NCBI RefSeq assembly: GCF_003391395.1
Contig: NZ_CP024190.1
Location: forward strand, 5,952,001 to 6,016,000
Reading direction: 5' to 3'
Source of the DNA: Mycobacterium marinum
GTDB lineage: Bacteria; Actinomycetota; Actinomycetes; Mycobacteriales; Mycobacteriaceae
DNA: 64,000 bases
Made by a program: the position numbers and the translations under genes. Under the pieces are notes generated by a model. The model saw only the letters and a program-made list of their open reading frames with translations. It ran no database searches and was not told where the DNA came from. Below, piece by piece: positions 7,648-16,152 of the stretch (positions are counted from its first letter, which is position 1; every line of letters begins with the position of its first letter).

Positions 7648-7686
7648 CGCCACGGCGAAATTTTCCCCTTGATTTTCGCCGTGGCG
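7648..7686. terminator. Bidirectional rho-independent terminator
   Basis: CGCCACGGCGAAA at 7648-7660 pairs with TTTCGCCGTGGCG at 7674-7686, a 13-bp stem around a 13-base loop. It lies between the convergent coiled-coil gene and hsaB, so it can stop transcription from both sides. Confidence 0.8.
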
Positions 7687-7716
7687 TTGCGTTCGCGGGA
7701 AGAGGGAGGCAGCCCG

Positions 7717-8283
7717 CTAGAGCCAGGTGTCCTGGGTCGTTGCGGTCAAAAACGCTTCCAGGTCGTCACGCCACTGAGCGGGCGTGGTCTTGTCCGGTTC
7801 GATGCCCGTGTAGTCGCCCCGGTAGAACAGCAGCGGCCGAGGCTTGATCTTGGGCACTTCCGATAGCGAATGAACCGCGCCGAAGACCACGAAGTGATCT
7901 CCGCCGTCATGCACCGAGGCCACCGTGCAATCGATGTAGGCCAGCGACCCATCAATGATCGGCGAACCGAGTTCAGAAGGGCGCCAATCGATACCGGCGA
8001 ACTTGTCGGGCTCCTTGGACCCGAACCGCGCCGACACGGACTTTTGTTTCTCGGTGAGCACGTTCACGCAGAACCGGCCGCTGGCCTCGATGGCTTTCCA
8101 GGAACGCGACACCTTGGTCGGACAGAACAACACCAGCGGCGGGTCTAGCGACAGCGCCGCAAAAGACTGACACGCAAACCCACTCGGCACGTCGTCTTGC
8201 ACCGTGGTGATGATGGTGATCCCGGTGCAGAACTGTCCGAGCACGTGGCGAAATGTGCGCGGGTCGATCGGGTCAGCCGCCAT
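7717..8283 (-). CDS. hsaB: Flavin reductase HsaB of the HsaAB 3-HSA hydroxylase
   Basis: A 188-residue NAD(P)H:flavin oxidoreductase, the reductase part of the two-component monooxygenase that hydroxylates 3-HSA to 3,4-DHSA in cholesterol ring degradation. It shows the flavin-reductase fold with GQFCTGITIITTV, CQSFAALSLDPPLVLFCPTK and GDHFVVFGAVHSL. Length matches M. tuberculosis HsaB (Rv3567c). It is the last gene of the hsaA-hsaD-hsaC-hsaB operon here, because nat has been moved away. The 11-base gap from hsaC supports co-transcription under KstR. A hairpin terminator follows the stop. Confidence 0.95.
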   Translation of the reverse strand: MAADPIDPRTFRHVLGQFCTGITIITTVQDDVPSGFACQSFAALSLDPPLVLFCPTKVSRSWKAIEASGRFCVNVLTEKQKSVSARFGSKEPDKFAGIDWRPSELGSPIIDGSLAYIDCTVASVHDGGDHFVVFGAVHSLSEVPKIKPRPLLFYRGDYTGIEPDKTTPAQWRDDLEAFLTATTQDTWL

Positions 8284-8294
8284 TGTCGTCCGAG

Positions 8295-9197
8295 CTAGCC
8301 GCGAGCGCCGACCGTGAAGTCATGGCCCCACAGACTGACCGCTGTACTTTCCCGGGCGATCCAATCGTGGTCATCGACCTGTCTTCCCTCACAACCGAAT
8401 TCAACATCGAACCCACCGGGCGTCTTCATGTAGAACGACAGCATCAGGTCGTTGACATGCCGGCCCAGGGTGGCCGACATGGGTACTTTGCGACGCAACG
8501 CGCGGTCCAGGCACAGACCCACGTCGTCGGAATTCTGCACCTCGACCATCAAATGCACGATGCCGCTGGGCGTCGGTAGCGGCAGGAAAGCCAGCGAATG
8601 GTGACGGGGATTGCAGCCGAAGAAGCGCAACCAGGCCGGCGCTCCGTCAGCGGGACGGCCAACCACCTGCGGCGGCATCCGCATCGAGTCACGCAGCTTG
8701 AAGCCCAGCACATCCCGATAGAAGTGCAGCGCCTCGGCGTCGTCGCGGGTGGTCAGCACGACGTGCCCCAGCCCCTGCTCACCGGTGACAAACTTGTGCC
8801 CATACGGGCTCACCACCCGCCGGTGCTCCAGCGCGGCGCCGTGGAACACCGCCAGCGGGTTTCCCGATGGGTCGGAGAACAAGATCATCTCGTCGACGCG
8901 GCGGTCCGCCAGTTCGGCGGCGGTAGCTTCCTTGTAGGGCGTGCCTTCCACGTCGAGCCGATTCCGGATTTCTTGCAGCCCTTGGGCATCCGCACATTCC
9001 CAGCCGGCCTCGGCTAACCGGTCCTGGGTGCCGGGCACGATCACCAGCCGGGCCGGAAAGTCATCCATGCGCAGATACAGCGCACCCTCGGTACTGCCTT
9101 TTCCCTCGACCATGCCGAGCACCTTGAGCCCGTACTCGCGCCAGGCAGCCATATCGGTGGCTTCGATGCGCAGATAGCCCAGCGAACGGATGCTCAT
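8295..9197 (-). CDS. hsaC: Extradiol dioxygenase HsaC
   Basis: A 300-residue, iron-dependent extradiol dioxygenase of the vicinal-oxygen-chelate fold. It cleaves the catechol 3,4-DHSA (meta cleavage) to 4,9-DSHA in steroid ring A opening. The Fe(II) ligands are present at the positions known for M. tuberculosis HsaC: His145 (QGLGHVVL), His215 (GIVHLMVEV) and Glu266 (GGFDVEFG). Two repeated domains are visible, the N-terminal one without metal ligands. The start codon overlaps the hsaD stop by 4 bases. It is part of the KstR-controlled operon. Confidence 0.97.
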   Translation of the reverse strand: MSIRSLGYLRIEATDMAAWREYGLKVLGMVEGKGSTEGALYLRMDDFPARLVIVPGTQDRLAEAGWECADAQGLQEIRNRLDVEGTPYKEATAAELADRRVDEMILFSDPSGNPLAVFHGAALEHRRVVSPYGHKFVTGEQGLGHVVLTTRDDAEALHFYRDVLGFKLRDSMRMPPQVVGRPADGAPAWLRFFGCNPRHHSLAFLPLPTPSGIVHLMVEVQNSDDVGLCLDRALRRKVPMSATLGRHVNDLMLSFYMKTPGGFDVEFGCEGRQVDDHDWIARESTAVSLWGHDFTVGARG

Positions 9198-10081
9198 CTC
9201 GCACCTCCTAAGAAATCAATGGTCAACCGGTTGAACTCGTCAAACTTCTCCACCTGCGCCCAATGTCCGCACTGCCCGAAGACGTGCAGTTGGGCGCGCG
9301 GGATCGTTTTCAGCGCCACCAGCGCTCCGTCGAGCGGATTCACCCGATCCTCACGACCCCAGATCAGCAGTACCGGCTGACGCAGCTTGTAAACTTCGCG
9401 CCACATCATGCCGAGCTCGAAATCCGCTGCGGCGAAGGACTTTCCCATTGCCCGCGTGGCGGCCAGCGACTCAGGTGTGCGGGCCAGTTCAAAACGCTGG
9501 TCCACCAGCTCGGGGGTGATCAGCTTCTGGTCGTAGACCATGACCCGCAGGAACGCCTCGAGGTTCTCCCGGGTGGGTGCGACCGAGAACTTCCCCAGTC
9601 GTTTCACCCCTTCGGTCGGGTCAGGCGCAAACAGGTTGATGCTCAGCCCGCCCGGGCCCATCAACACCAAACGTCCGGCCCGGTCCGGGTAGTCGAGCGC
9701 AAAGCGCACCGCGGTGCCGCCGCCCAGCGAATTGCCCACCAGCGGAACGCGTCCCAGCCCCAATTGGTCGAACAATTCCTTGAGCGCCCTAGCCGCATAA
9801 TGATTGAACTGGCCGTGCTCGGCCCGCTTGTCGGAGTGACCGTATCCGGGCTGGTCGACGGCCAGCACGTGGAACTGCTGGGCCAGCACCTCGATATTGC
9901 GGGCGAAGTTCGACCAGCTCGACGCCCCGGGTCCGCCGCCGTGCAACAGCACCACGGTCTGATCGTTGCCGACGCCCGCTTCGTGATAGTGCAGCTTCAG
10001 CGGTCCGTCGACGTCGACCTCGGCATAGCGCGAGGTGGATTCGAATGTGTGCTCTGCAGTCTTGGACTGGGTCACTGTCAT
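9194..10081 (-). CDS. hsaD: 4,9-DSHA hydrolase HsaD
   Basis: A 295-residue alpha/beta hydrolase that splits the C-C bond of 4,9-DSHA, the product of HsaC, giving HHD and DOHNAA. The catalytic triad is visible: Ser118 in LVGNSLGGG, Asp245 in WGREDRVNPL and His273 in QCGHWAQVE. The oxyanion-hole segment LLHGGGPGASSW lies near residue 45. The numbering is shifted by four from M. tuberculosis HsaD, owing to a slightly longer N-terminus. The gene shares one base with the hsaA stop and overlaps hsaC by 4, so translation in the operon is tightly coupled. Confidence 0.96.
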   Translation of the reverse strand: MTVTQSKTAEHTFESTSRYAEVDVDGPLKLHYHEAGVGNDQTVVLLHGGGPGASSWSNFARNIEVLAQQFHVLAVDQPGYGHSDKRAEHGQFNHYAARALKELFDQLGLGRVPLVGNSLGGGTAVRFALDYPDRAGRLVLMGPGGLSINLFAPDPTEGVKRLGKFSVAPTRENLEAFLRVMVYDQKLITPELVDQRFELARTPESLAATRAMGKSFAAADFELGMMWREVYKLRQPVLLIWGREDRVNPLDGALVALKTIPRAQLHVFGQCGHWAQVEKFDEFNRLTIDFLGGAR

Positions 10082-11265
10082 CAGACCATGGTGTCGCCGG
10101 CCGGCAACCCGAATTCGTTGTTCCCGAATATCACGTACGCACGCTCGGGGTCGTTGGCCGCATGCACCCGGCCGGCGTGCGCGTCGCGCCAGAACCGCTG
10201 AATAGGAGCGTCATTGGCCAGGGCGGTGGCACCGGAGGCCTCAAACAACCGGTCAATCGAGGCGATCGACCGGCCGGTGGCGCGCACCTGATCACGACGC
10301 GCCCGCGTCCGAAGGCCGAAGGGAATCTCTTTGCCGGCGGACAACAACGCGTACTCGTCACCGACGTTGCCCATCAGCTGTCGCCAGGCGGCGTCGATGT
10401 CGCTGGCCGCTTCGGCGATGCGGACCTTTGCGAACGGGTCATCCTTGGCCTTCTCGCCGGCGAATGCGGCACGCACGCGCTTGCCCTGGTGCTCGACGTG
10501 CGCGTCGTACGCGCCGTAGGCCATCCCGACGATGGGGGCCGTGATCGTGGTGGGGTGCATTGTGCCCCATGGCATTTTGTAGACGGGTGCGGTGTTGGTC
10601 TGCAGCCCGCCCGCGGTGTGGTCGTTCATCGCCTTGTAAGACAGGAACCGGTGCCGTGGCACGAAAACATCTTTGACCACCACGGTGTTGCTGCCGGTGC
10701 CTCGCAGACCGACCACATGCCAGACATCGTCGATGCGGTACTCGGTACGGGGAATCAGGAAGCTACCGAAGTCGACCGGGCGGCCGTCCTTGATCACCGG
10801 ACCACCCGCGAAACACCAGGTCGCGTGATCACAGCCGGATGACCAGTTCCATGAGCCGTTGACCAGGTAGCCGCCGTCGACCACGACGCCCGCGCCCATC
10901 GGCGCATAGGACGAGGAGATCCGCGTCTTGGGGTCACTGCCCCAGACCTCTTCCTGGGCAAGCTGATCAAACAGTGCCAGATGCCAGTTGTGCACGCCGA
11001 TGATCGAGCTCACCCAGCCGGTGGAACCGCACGCGCTCGCCAGCCGCCGCGTCGCCTCGTAGAACAGCGTGGGATCGCACTGCAGGCCGCCCCACTGCTC
11101 GGGTTGCAGCAGGGTGAAGAAGCCGACATCTTCGAGTGCCTGGACGGTCTCGTCCGGCAGCCTGCGCAGATCCTCAGTCGCTTGAGCCCGCTCCCGAAGC
11201 TGCGGGAGCAGATCATCGATGGCAGCCAGCACCGACTGCGCATCGCGCTGTTGAATCGTCGTCAC
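10081..11265 (-). CDS. hsaA: Flavin-dependent 3-HSA monooxygenase, oxygenase subunit HsaA
   Basis: A 394-residue oxygenase with acyl-CoA-dehydrogenase fold. It uses reduced flavin from HsaB to ortho-hydroxylate 3-HSA during cholesterol ring degradation. Conserved segments include LLQPEQWGGLQCDP near residue 50, ACGSTGWVSSIIGVHNWHLALF, and SGCDHATWCFAGG. It is the first gene of the hsaADCB operon and faces kshB across a 193-base divergent promoter region that carries two KstR sites, so steroid-responsive derepression is expected. Length and sequence match Rv3570c. Confidence 0.96.
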   Translation of the reverse strand: MTTIQQRDAQSVLAAIDDLLPQLRERAQATEDLRRLPDETVQALEDVGFFTLLQPEQWGGLQCDPTLFYEATRRLASACGSTGWVSSIIGVHNWHLALFDQLAQEEVWGSDPKTRISSSYAPMGAGVVVDGGYLVNGSWNWSSGCDHATWCFAGGPVIKDGRPVDFGSFLIPRTEYRIDDVWHVVGLRGTGSNTVVVKDVFVPRHRFLSYKAMNDHTAGGLQTNTAPVYKMPWGTMHPTTITAPIVGMAYGAYDAHVEHQGKRVRAAFAGEKAKDDPFAKVRIAEAASDIDAAWRQLMGNVGDEYALLSAGKEIPFGLRTRARRDQVRATGRSIASIDRLFEASGATALANDAPIQRFWRDAHAGRVHAANDPERAYVIFGNNEFGLPAGDTMV

Positions 11266-11351
11266 TTACCTTTGCCTCCTGCGAGTGCGGACTGGGCACC
11301 GCGGCCGATGCGGACCCACGGAACAGCCGGGCATGGAACCTAGAGCAAGAC

Positions 11352-11365
11352 TAGAACACGTTCCG
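11352..11365. promoter_or_regulatory. KstR operator for the hsa operon
   Basis: TAGAACACGTTCCG matches the known KstR motif TnnAACnnGTTnnA at all positions but the last. It lies 87 bases upstream of the hsaA start, in the divergent hsaA-kshB region. KstR is encoded 4 kb away. Confidence 0.8.
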
Positions 11366-11419
11366 ATTTGTGTCGAGCAGGGTATTCCTGCACCTGGTAG
11401 CGATGTGAATCGAGTTTTC

Positions 11420-11433
11420 TATAACATGTTCTA
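11420..11433. promoter_or_regulatory. KstR operator for kshB
   Basis: TATAACATGTTCTA fits TnnAACnnGTTnnA perfectly. It lies 26 bases before the kshB start and overlaps a TATAAC -10-like hexamer, so KstR bound here would block the promoter directly. Confidence 0.85.
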
Positions 11434-11458
11434 GTCGAGACCAAGGAGAGGGCGGCTA

Positions 11459-12535
11459 TTGACCGACGCAATTCCTGACGAGCCACTTGGCAGCCATGTC
11501 CTGGAACTGCAGATCGCCGAGGTCGTCGCCGAAACCGACGACGCCCGGTCGCTGGTGTTCGCCGTTCCGGACGGTTCCGATGACCCTCGGATCCCACCGG
11601 AGCGCCTACGCTACGCGCCCGGCCAGTTTCTGACGCTTCGGGTTCCCAGCGAGCGCACCGGTTCGGTGGCGCGTTGCTACTCGCTGTGCAGCTCGCCGTT
11701 TACCGATGACGCGCTGACCGTGACGGTCAAGCGCACCGCCGACGGTTATGCGTCCAACTGGCTGTGCGACAACGCCCATCAGGGGATGCGCATCCATGTG
11801 CTGGCGCCGTCGGGCAACTTCGTACCCAAGACGCTCGATGACGACTTTCTGCTGCTGGCGGCGGGCAGCGGGATCACCCCGATCATGTCGATCTGCAAGT
11901 CGGCGCTGGCCGAGGGCAGCGGGCAGGTGACGCTGCTCTACGCCAACCGCGACGAACGCTCGGTGATATTCGCCGACGCACTGCGCGAGCTGTCGGCCAA
12001 GTATCCGGACCGGCTCACGGTGGTGCATTGGCTCGAGTCGCTGCAGGGACTGCCCAGCGCGACCGCACTGGCACAGCTGGCCGCGCCCTTCACCGGCCGA
12101 ACCGCCTTCATCTGCGGCCCCGGCCCGTTCATGGAGGCCGCGCGCGTCGCCCTGCAGACCCTGGATGTGCCTGCCGGGCAAGTGCATATCGAGGTGTTCA
12201 AGTCGCTGGAGTCGGATCCGTTCGCGGCGGTGACGGTCGAGGACTCCGCGGCCGAACCACCGGCCACGGCGGTGGTGGAACTGGACGGACAAACCCACAC
12301 CGTGTCCTGGCCGCGCAGCGCCAAGCTGCTCGACGTGCTGCTGGCCGCCGGTTTGGACGCACCGTTCTCGTGCCGGGAAGGGCACTGCGGCGCCTGCGCG
12401 GCCACCCTGCGCAGCGGCAAGGTGAACATGGAAGTCAACGACGTGCTCGAGCAGCAGGATCTCGACGATGGACTGATTTTGGCCTGTCAATCTCACCCGG
12501 AATCTGATTCGGTGGAAGTGACCTACGACGAATAG
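11459..12535 (+). CDS. kshB: 3-ketosteroid 9-alpha-hydroxylase reductase KshB
   Basis: A 358-residue electron-transfer protein that supplies the Rieske oxygenase KshA, which opens steroid ring B. The order is an FAD-binding domain (ARCYSLCSSPF), an NAD-binding domain (LLLAAGSGITPIMSI and FICGPGPFM), and a C-terminal plant-type 2Fe-2S ferredoxin. The cluster ligands are Cys305, Cys310 and Cys313 in SCREGHCGACAATL and Cys343. The TTG start at 11459 follows AAGGAGAGGG and gives MTDAIPDEPLG, aligning with the start of Rv3571. A KstR operator lies just upstream. KshA is not in the window. Confidence 0.96.
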   Translation: MTDAIPDEPLGSHVLELQIAEVVAETDDARSLVFAVPDGSDDPRIPPERLRYAPGQFLTLRVPSERTGSVARCYSLCSSPFTDDALTVTVKRTADGYASNWLCDNAHQGMRIHVLAPSGNFVPKTLDDDFLLLAAGSGITPIMSICKSALAEGSGQVTLLYANRDERSVIFADALRELSAKYPDRLTVVHWLESLQGLPSATALAQLAAPFTGRTAFICGPGPFMEAARVALQTLDVPAGQVHIEVFKSLESDPFAAVTVEDSAAEPPATAVVELDGQTHTVSWPRSAKLLDVLLAAGLDAPFSCREGHCGACAATLRSGKVNMEVNDVLEQQDLDDGLILACQSHPESDSVEVTYDE

Positions 12536-12580
12536 TCGCGGCGTTAAGTTCACCCAGACGGGTCGACGAGAGGACGCACG

Positions 12581-13111
12581 ATGAGGCGGCTGATGACAGG
12601 CCTGGCGATTCCCGCGCTGATGCTCACCTTCTTGCCCAGTCCCACCTCGGCCGCGGCCAGCAATACCGCCACCACCCTGTTCCCGGTCGATGAGACCACC
12701 CAACTCGAGACGCACTCGTTCGTCGACTGCCACCCCAACGGCAGCTGCGACTTCGTCGCCGGAGCAAACCTGCGCACCCCAGAAGGCCCGACGGGGTTTC
12801 CGCCCGGGTTGTGGGCACGTCAAACCACCGAGATCAGGTCGTCGAATCGATTGGCTTACCTGGACGCGCATGCCACCAGCCAGTTCGAACGGGTGATGAA
12901 GCAGGCCGGCTCCGACGTGATCACCACCGTCTACTTCGGCGAGGGCCCACCCGACAAGTACCAGACGACCGGCGTGATCGACTCCGCCAGCTGGGAAACC
13001 GGCCAGCCGATGACCAACGTGAATGTCTACGTGTGCACGCACATGCAGGTGGTCTACCCCGGGGTCAACCTCACCTCCCCCAGCACCTGCGCGCAGACCA
13101 ACTTCTCCTAG
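12581..13111 (+). CDS. Secreted conserved protein (Rv3572-like)
   Basis: A 176-residue exported protein. Residues 1-27 form a signal peptide (RRLMTGLAIPALMLTFLPSP, cleavage likely after TSAAA). The mature part has four cysteines (FVDCHPNGSCDF, YVCTHM, TCAQTNF), likely forming disulfides outside the cell. No catalytic motif was recognised. It sits 45 bases after kshB, as Rv3572 does in M. tuberculosis, so it may be co-transcribed with kshB under KstR. A role in steroid uptake or the cell envelope would be a guess. Confidence 0.85.
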   Translation: MRRLMTGLAIPALMLTFLPSPTSAAASNTATTLFPVDETTQLETHSFVDCHPNGSCDFVAGANLRTPEGPTGFPPGLWARQTTEIRSSNRLAYLDAHATSQFERVMKQAGSDVITTVYFGEGPPDKYQTTGVIDSASWETGQPMTNVNVYVCTHMQVVYPGVNLTSPSTCAQTNFS

Positions 13112-13126
13112 CGCTCCCGGCGGCAG

Positions 13127-15262
13127 CTAGCGCGGCAGACCCAGCAGCCGTTCGGCCGCCACGGTCAGCAGGATCTGTTCGGTGCCACCGGCAATCGTGA
13201 GACACCGGGTGTTGAGGAAATCGAACACGGCACGGTTCTCCACCAGACCGCCGCCGGCGGACACATCCATCATGTATTCGGCCAGCGCCTGGCGATAACG
13301 CACTCCGATCAGCTTGCGCACGCTGGATTGCGCTCCCGGATCCCGCCCGCCCATGACCAGTTGGGCGATGCGCTGATCGAGCAGTGCACCGGTTTGGGTG
13401 GCAACGATCAACCTGGCCAGCCGATCCTGCTGGCCGGTGTCGAGTTCCAGCTCGGCCAGCACCTCGAGCAGCTCTTCCATCGGGTTGCCCAGCGCCGTCC
13501 CGGTGGCCATCGCGACCCGCTCGTTGGCCAGTGTGGTGCGGGCCAGCCGCCAGCCGTCGTTGACCGCTCCGACCACCATCTCGTCGGGAATGAACACGTT
13601 CTCCAGAAAGACCTCGTTGAACAACGAGTCGCCGGTGATCTCACGCAGCGGCCGGATCTCGATCCCCGGCGCGGTCATGTCCAGCAGGAAGTAGGTGATG
13701 CCCTTGTGTTTCGGGGCGTCCGGGTCGGTCCGGGCCAGGCACACGCCCCACCGGGCTTTGTGCGCCGCGGAGGTCCATACCTTCTGTCCGGTCAGCAGCC
13801 AGCCGCCGTCACCGCGGACCGCCTTGGTGCGCAGCGACGCCAGGTCCGAACCGGCACCCGGCTCGGAAAACAGCTGACACCAAAGGAAGTCACCACGCAG
13901 GGTGCTCGGTACAAAGCGCGCGATCTGTTCGGGCGTGCCGTGTTCGAGGATGGTGGGCGCCGCCCACCACCCGATCACCAGATCCGGCCGCACCACGCCG
14001 GCCGCCGCCAGCTCCTGGTCGATCAGCAATTGCTCGGCCGGGGATGCGCCGCGCCCGTAGGGCGCCGGCCAATGCGGTGCCAGCAGGCCGGCTTCGGCCA
14101 GGGCGACCTGACGCTTCTGCTCGGGCAGCGCGGCAACGTCTGCGACGGCCGCGGCGATCTCGGGACGCAGGTCGGCCACCTCGGAAAGGTCGATGTCGAG
14201 GCGACGACGCACACCGGCCTGGGTCAACGCGGCGACGCGGCGCAGCCAGCGCTCGGCGCCGCCGAGGAATCGGCCGATGCTGTGGGCCCGGCGCAGATAC
14301 AGATGAGCGTCGTGCTCCCAGGTGCAGCCGATACCGCCGAGCACCTGAATGCAGTCTTTGACATTGGCCTTCGCGGCCGAAATGCCGATGCTGGCGGCCA
14401 GCGCCGCCGCGAGTGCGAATTGTTGGTCGTCGGACTCCGCGGCCGCCCGGGCCGCGTCGGCGGCGGCCACGTCGGCCTGCTCGGCCCGGCAGAGCATCTC
14501 GGCGCAGAGGTGCTTGATGGCCTGGAAGCTACCGATCGGCTTGCCGAACTGCTCGCGCACCTTGGCGTAGGCCACCGCGGTTTCCAACGCCCACCGGGTG
14601 ACCCCGGCCGCCTCGGCCGCCAGCACGGTCGCGGTCAGATCCTCGACCCGCTGCCCCAACTCGCCCAGCGACAGCGCCGGCGCCGCGGCCAGCACCACCC
14701 GGGCCAGCGGCCGGGAAAAGTCCGTGGCCGCCAATGGCTCCACCGCCACCCCCTCGGCGGTGGTGTCGACGAGCAGCCAACTCGCCCCGGCCGGCAGCAG
14801 CACCACGCCGCCGGCGATAGCGCCCAGTACCAGCGGGGCGCTACCCGAGGCGAGGGAGGTGTTCTGGTCGAACTGCAGCTCACCCTCGAGCGCCAGCCCG
14901 GCGAACCGGTCGCCCGACGCCAGTGCGGCCAGCAACTGGGGTTCGGCGCCGGCCTCGGCCAGCACCGCGGCGGCCACGGCGGTGCCGGCCACCGGCCCCG
15001 GCACCAGCGCCTTGGCCGCTTCCTCGATCATGGCGCACAGGTCCTCGATGGTGCCGCCGGCACCGCCGTGGTCCTCAGGAACCGCAACGCCGAACAGACC
15101 CAGTTCGGCCAGGCCGGTGAACACCGGGCGCCAAGCGTCGGCGTTTCCCCGCTCAATTTCACGGCTCGCGGCGGTCGGAATCTCCCCCGCGGCCGCAGTT
15201 CGGGCCCAGTCGCGCACCAACTCGCGCGCCGCCAACTGTTGGTCGGAGACAATCGCTACCAC
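13127..15262 (-). CDS. fadE34: Fused double acyl-CoA dehydrogenase FadE34 (ChsE3)
   Basis: A 711-residue protein made of two acyl-CoA dehydrogenase domains in tandem. Residues 1-350 carry FGVAVPEDHGGAGGTIED and FGKPIGSFQAIKHLCAE. Residues 370-711 carry CQLFSEPGAGSDLASLRT, KVWTSAAHKARWG and the C-terminal GGTEQILLTVAAERLLGLPR. It resembles Rv3573c, known as ChsE3, a KstR-regulated dehydrogenase for long steroid side-chain CoA esters. The GTG start at 15262 gives the family N-terminus. It is divergent from kstR, with a perfect KstR operator 65 bases upstream, and converges on the Rv3572-like gene with a 15-base gap. Confidence 0.94.
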   Translation of the reverse strand: MVAIVSDQQLAARELVRDWARTAAAGEIPTAASREIERGNADAWRPVFTGLAELGLFGVAVPEDHGGAGGTIEDLCAMIEEAAKALVPGPVAGTAVAAAVLAEAGAEPQLLAALASGDRFAGLALEGELQFDQNTSLASGSAPLVLGAIAGGVVLLPAGASWLLVDTTAEGVAVEPLAATDFSRPLARVVLAAAPALSLGELGQRVEDLTATVLAAEAAGVTRWALETAVAYAKVREQFGKPIGSFQAIKHLCAEMLCRAEQADVAAADAARAAAESDDQQFALAAALAASIGISAAKANVKDCIQVLGGIGCTWEHDAHLYLRRAHSIGRFLGGAERWLRRVAALTQAGVRRRLDIDLSEVADLRPEIAAAVADVAALPEQKRQVALAEAGLLAPHWPAPYGRGASPAEQLLIDQELAAAGVVRPDLVIGWWAAPTILEHGTPEQIARFVPSTLRGDFLWCQLFSEPGAGSDLASLRTKAVRGDGGWLLTGQKVWTSAAHKARWGVCLARTDPDAPKHKGITYFLLDMTAPGIEIRPLREITGDSLFNEVFLENVFIPDEMVVGAVNDGWRLARTTLANERVAMATGTALGNPMEELLEVLAELELDTGQQDRLARLIVATQTGALLDQRIAQLVMGGRDPGAQSSVRKLIGVRYRQALAEYMMDVSAGGGLVENRAVFDFLNTRCLTIAGGTEQILLTVAAERLLGLPR

Positions 15263-15326
15263 CTGCAGTCCTCCGCGTCATCAATTTCACATTGCTCGAA
15301 CATGTCCGAGAACCGTTCATTCTTAC

Positions 15327-15340
15327 TAGAACGTGTTCTA
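15327..15340. promoter_or_regulatory. KstR operator between fadE34 and kstR
   Basis: TAGAACGTGTTCTA fits the KstR consensus perfectly and is nearly palindromic. It lies between the divergent fadE34 and kstR genes, so it probably represses fadE34 and autoregulates kstR. Confidence 0.88.
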
Positions 15341-15480
15341 ATAGTGCAGACGACCAACGTCAAGTTGGTGGCCATTAGGCCAGTACACGTCGTTGTCCCG
15401 GCTACGCGGAGGTGAGAAATTTACGCACAATATGCGTATCGTTTTGCAGCGATCCGCCCGGGAGAGGAGTTGCCCGCCAG

Positions 15481-16146
15481 ATGTCGCCAGCGAACACCAA
15501 CCCTGGCCGTGCTGCCGACGCACAACCTCGTGAGGTCGTGAAGGTGGCAGTACTGGCTGAATCAGAGCTGGGCTCGGAGGCACAGCGGGAGCGCCGCAAG
15601 CGCATCCTGGACGCCACCATGGCCATCGCCTCGAAGGGCGGCTACGAGGCCGTGCAGATGCGTGCCGTGGCCGACCGGGCCGACGTCGCGGTCGGCACGC
15701 TGTACCGGTACTTCCCGTCGAAGGTTCATCTGCTGGTGTCGGCGCTGGGCCGCGAGTTCAGCCGCATCGACGCCAAGACGGACCGGTCGGCGATGACCGG
15801 CGGCACGCCGTTTCAGCGGCTCAACTTCATGGTCGGAAAACTCAACCGGGCGATGCAGCGCAATCCGCTGCTCACCGAGGCGATGACACGCGCCTACGTG
15901 TTCGCCGACGCATCTGCGGCCACCGAGGTCGACCAGGTGGAAAAGCTCATCGACAGCATGTTTGCCCGGGCGATGGCCGACGGCGAGCCCACCGAGGACC
16001 AGTACCACATCGCCCGGGTGATTTCCGACGTGTGGCTCTCGAATCTGCTCGCGTGGCTGACCCGGCGCGCCTCGGCGACCGACGTCAGCAAGCGGCTGGA
16101 TTTGGCGGTACGGCTGCTGATCGGCGATCAGGAGGCGACCGCCTAA
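15481..16146 (+). CDS. kstR: TetR-family cholesterol-catabolism repressor KstR
   Basis: A 221-residue TetR-type repressor of the cholesterol regulon, released by a 3-oxo-steroid CoA thioester. The N-terminal DNA-binding domain contains RILDATMAIASKGGYEAVQM and the HTH VADRADVAVGTLYRYFPSK. The C-terminal ligand domain follows. I chose the ATG at 15481, which has a GAGAGGAG site and gives an N-terminus beginning MSPANTNPGR. The shorter M. tuberculosis annotation would correspond to a GTG at 15544. The DNA-binding region is nearly identical to Rv3574, consistent with the three operators found nearby. Confidence 0.95.
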   Translation: MSPANTNPGRAADAQPREVVKVAVLAESELGSEAQRERRKRILDATMAIASKGGYEAVQMRAVADRADVAVGTLYRYFPSKVHLLVSALGREFSRIDAKTDRSAMTGGTPFQRLNFMVGKLNRAMQRNPLLTEAMTRAYVFADASAATEVDQVEKLIDSMFARAMADGEPTEDQYHIARVISDVWLSNLLAWLTRRASATDVSKRLDLAVRLLIGDQEATA

Positions 16147-16152
16147 CACCGG

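Noticed and set aside
11606..13042. A 478-codon open frame on the minus strand
   Set aside because: It is antisense to kshB and the Rv3572-like gene, with composition typical of a shadow frame.
13328..15415. A 695-codon open frame on the + strand
   Set aside because: It is antisense to fadE34, rich in Arg/Gly/Gln/His as expected for a GC-rich shadow frame, and it runs through the kstR promoter.
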